A stretch of DNA of 8,634 nucleotides from an uncultured Verrucomicrobiota bacterium (GTDB lineage Bacteria > Verrucomicrobiota > Kiritimatiellia > RFP12 > UBA1067), in the NCBI GenBank assembly GCA_945483525.1, contig CALYRV010000076.1:1-8634 (forward strand), read 5' to 3'. The notes below the pieces were generated by a model. The model had not been told where the DNA came from, ran no database searches, and saw only the letters and a program-made list of their open reading frames with translations. This document shows positions 7,591-8,634 of this stretch, piece after piece. Numbering within the stretch: the stretch's first letter is position 1; each line of letters starts with the position of its first letter. The translations under genes were made by a program, and so were the position numbers.

Positions 7591-7638
7591 TCTTGAAGGG
7601 AGCCGCTTTAGGCAATAAGGCGGGGTCTCCCTTCAAGA
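7591..7638 (+). terminator. Long stem-loop after the operon (possible terminator or structured leader RNA)
   Basis: TCTTGAAGGGAG (7591-7602) is a perfect 12-bp match to the reverse complement at 7627-7638. Inside it, CCGCTTTA (7603-7610) pairs with TAAGGCGG (7616-7623), with one G-U pair. The loop is GGCAA (7611-7615), and a 3-nt bulge (7624-7626) separates the two helices. About 20 base pairs make this far stronger than chance. It begins 18 nt after the last operon stop, as a terminator would, but no T-run follows, so a classical Rho-independent terminator is not shown. An mRNA 3'-end stabiliser or a leader element are alternatives. Confidence 0.6.
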
Positions 7639-7656
7639 ATGAAGGTTTGACTATCG

Positions 7657-7681
7657 TTCCAAGGGAGTTTCCCCCTTGGAA
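7657..7681 (+). other. Second hairpin in the leader region
   Basis: TTCCAAGGG (7657-7665) pairs perfectly with CCCTTGGAA (7673-7681) around a 7-nt loop. It lies 18 nt after the first hairpin, and its 5' arm shares the AAGGGAG core with the first hairpin's 5' arm (AAGGGAG at 7596-7602 and 7661-7667). No T-run follows. It could be part of a bipartite terminator or a protein-binding site. Confidence 0.5.
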
Positions 7682-7716
7682 TATGCGAATTTGTCCGCGA
7701 ATAAAGCAATGAAATC

Positions 7717-7725
7717 TGGTACAAT
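7717..7725 (+). promoter_or_regulatory. Extended -10 promoter element, candidate for array transcription
   Basis: TGG followed by TACAAT (7720-7725) matches an extended -10 (TGn-TATAAT, 5 of 6). No -35 hexamer stands at the usual distance: TTGTCC at 7691 is 23 nt away. Extended -10 promoters can do without one. Transcription would start near 7732, about 100 nt before repeat 1. Confidence 0.4.
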
Positions 7726-7797
7726 ATTAACGGCCTTGAAGGGTGTCAAGAAAAGATACGTAATTGCTACTTGCTTCAGAATCACTAAATATGGTGC

Positions 7798-7826
7798 TTG
7801 AAATCGGTAGCTTTTGCGTTGAAAAT
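7798..7826 (+). promoter_or_regulatory. Weak sigma70-like pair adjacent to repeat 1
   Basis: TTGAAA (7798-7803; 5 of 6 to TTGACA) and GAAAAT (7821-7826; 4 of 6 to TATAAT) are separated by 17 nt. Transcription would start at about the first base of repeat 1. This is an alternative to the extended -10 element upstream. Matches of this quality occur by chance in AT-rich DNA. Confidence 0.25.
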
Positions 7827-7834
7827 AGATGACA

Positions 7835-8634
7835 GTCCGAAAAGACCATTGAGCCGAAAGGCTATTGAGACGTCCCAGGGAGGGCAAGGGACGAGTGAGC
7901 GGTCGCTGTATCTGTCCGAAAAGACCATTGAGCCGAAAGGCTATTGAGACAGGAGTCAAGTCATACATTAACGACTCGACCCAAGCCGGGTCCGAAAAGA
8001 CCATTGAGCCGAAAGGCTATTGAGACCGCCATTCGCCTTTACCATGATTACAAATGCAGACGCTTGTCCGAAAAGACCATTGAGCCGAAAGGCTATTGAG
8101 ACGTGCCGTCGAATTCGAGCGTGCGCGTAGCGAGGTCGACGAGTCCGAAAAGACCATTGAGCCGAAAGGCTATTGAGACAGCCAGCACCCGGCAGTTGAG
8201 ATTCCGCCGAGGATTTTGGGTCCGAAAAGACCATTGAGCCGAAAGGCTATTGAGACCTTGATTGAATCACAGAAGAACAGTGCTTTTGACGACTTGTGTC
8301 CGAAAAGACCATTGAGCCGAAAGGCTATTGAGACGCGACCCTCGCGACGGGAGACCACGACGGACTCCTCATCCCGTCCGAAAAGACCATTGAGCCGAAA
8401 GGCTATTGAGACTACTGGAGTCCGTTGACTTTCGCTGCCATCGTTGTGCTGTCCGAAAAGACCATTGAGCCGAAAGGCTATTGAGACGGCTCGGGGGTGC
8501 AGAGGTTGCCCTCGACTACCACGGTGTCCGTCCGAAAAGACCATTGAGCCGAAAGGCTATTGAGACGTGTATCACCATTGGCGACACGGTCTGTGAGAAC
8601 GCGCCGTCCGAAAAGACCATTGAGCCGAAAGGCT
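7835..8634 (+). CRISPR. CRISPR array: 10 full repeats plus one cut by the window edge, 10 spacers
   Basis: The 37-bp repeat starts GTCCGAAAAGACC and ends GGCTATTGAGAC. Copies start at 7835, 7914, 7990, 8066, 8143, 8220, 8298, 8376, 8451, 8530 and 8606; the last is cut after 29 bases. All copies are identical. Spacers are 42, 39, 39, 40, 40, 41, 41, 38, 42 and 39 bp, all different. The 3' end ATTGAGAC matches the usual 8-nt crRNA 5' tag (ATTGAAAC/ATTGAGAC) of Cas6-processed type I and III arrays. This sets the direction as + and puts the leader on the left. The repeat can form AGCC-GAAA-GGCT, a 4-bp hairpin with a GNRA loop, 8 nt before its 3' end, the expected Cas6 cleavage position. Repeat and spacer lengths fit type III, and the CARF genes next door agree. 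The array continues past the right edge. No cas gene of the core machinery is in view. Confidence 0.97.

Larger units (their letters stand above)
7574..7834 (+). promoter_or_regulatory. Intergenic region / CRISPR leader
   Basis: This 261-bp stretch between the operon's last stop codon and repeat 1 is AT-richer than its surroundings and holds no credible gene. Its first half carries two inverted repeats (7591-7638 and 7657-7681). Its second half has an extended -10 element and a further promoter-like pair just before the first repeat. It lies on the side where the leader should be, because the repeat ends in ATTGAGAC (the crRNA 5' tag) in the + direction. The nonamer CTTGAAGGG occurs twice, at 7592-7600 and 7735-7743. 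Confidence 0.7.

Noticed and set aside
7709..7801. Small + strand open frame of 30 codons in the leader (begins MKSGTILTALK)
   Set aside because: It has no Shine-Dalgarno sequence, contains the candidate extended -10 element, and is a length expected by chance.
7651..8544. Minus-strand and plus-strand open frames running through the array, with a repeated SIAFRLNGLFG-like peptide
   Set aside because: They are translations of the CRISPR repeats and spacers; the peptide periodicity is simply the repeat unit.
7835..8634. Assignment of the array to type I-E/I-F/I-C or to Cas9/Cas12 systems
   Set aside because: The repeat lacks the long GC stem of I-C/I-E/I-F repeats and the features of type II and V repeats, and no such cas gene is present. 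The ATTGAGAC tag with CARF neighbours fits type III better, although the subtype cannot be fixed here.

Overview
The window is a compact defence-type locus on the + strand of a bacterial chromosome or large element. Base composition is mixed: the first CARF gene and the CRISPR leader are AT-richer, while the second helicase gene is clearly GC-richer. Every gene in the main operon has a good Shine-Dalgarno sequence, so the host is a bacterium that uses SD-led translation. The only lineage hint is the gene running off the left edge. It encodes the end of an IS200-like/REP-associated Y1 transposase with a Rossmann-like C-terminal extension, a combination I associate from memory with the Planctomycetes-Verrucomicrobia-Lentisphaerae group. 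I hold that placement weakly.

Layout: (1) 1-516, the 3' end of the Y1 transposase gene. (2) 553-7573, five tightly packed co-directional genes separated by 36 (from the transposase), 10, 2, 17 and -4 nt. They are a Card1/Can2-family CARF nuclease (553-1716), a second protein that is essentially only a CARF domain (1727-2326), a UPF1/DNA2-like superfamily 1 helicase (2329-4233), a RecD/Pif1-like superfamily 1 helicase with an unusual duplicated C-terminal module (4251-6338), and a helical-repeat (TPR-like) protein ending in a cold-shock/S1-like OB domain (6335-7573). (3) 7574-7834, a 261-bp AT-richer leader with two strong hairpins and promoter-like elements. (4) 7835-8634, a CRISPR array with ten complete identical 37-bp repeats, an eleventh cut by the window edge, and ten spacers of 38-42 bp.

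How the parts may work together: CARF domains bind cyclic oligoadenylates made by Cas10 of type III CRISPR systems, and Card1/Can2 proteins are nucleases switched on by that ligand. The repeat ends in the 8-nt tag ATTGAGAC, typical of crRNAs processed by Cas6 and used by type III (and some type I) complexes. The likely picture is a type III-associated ancillary operon in which a CARF nuclease and a second CARF sensor are co-expressed with two helicases and an OB-fold nucleic-acid-binding protein. No cas10, cas6, cas1, cas2 or csm/cmr gene lies in the window, so the signal generator must be elsewhere or beyond the right edge. I do not recognise this CARF-nuclease + CARF + two helicases + TPR-OB combination as a described system. 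It is the strongest candidate for novelty here.
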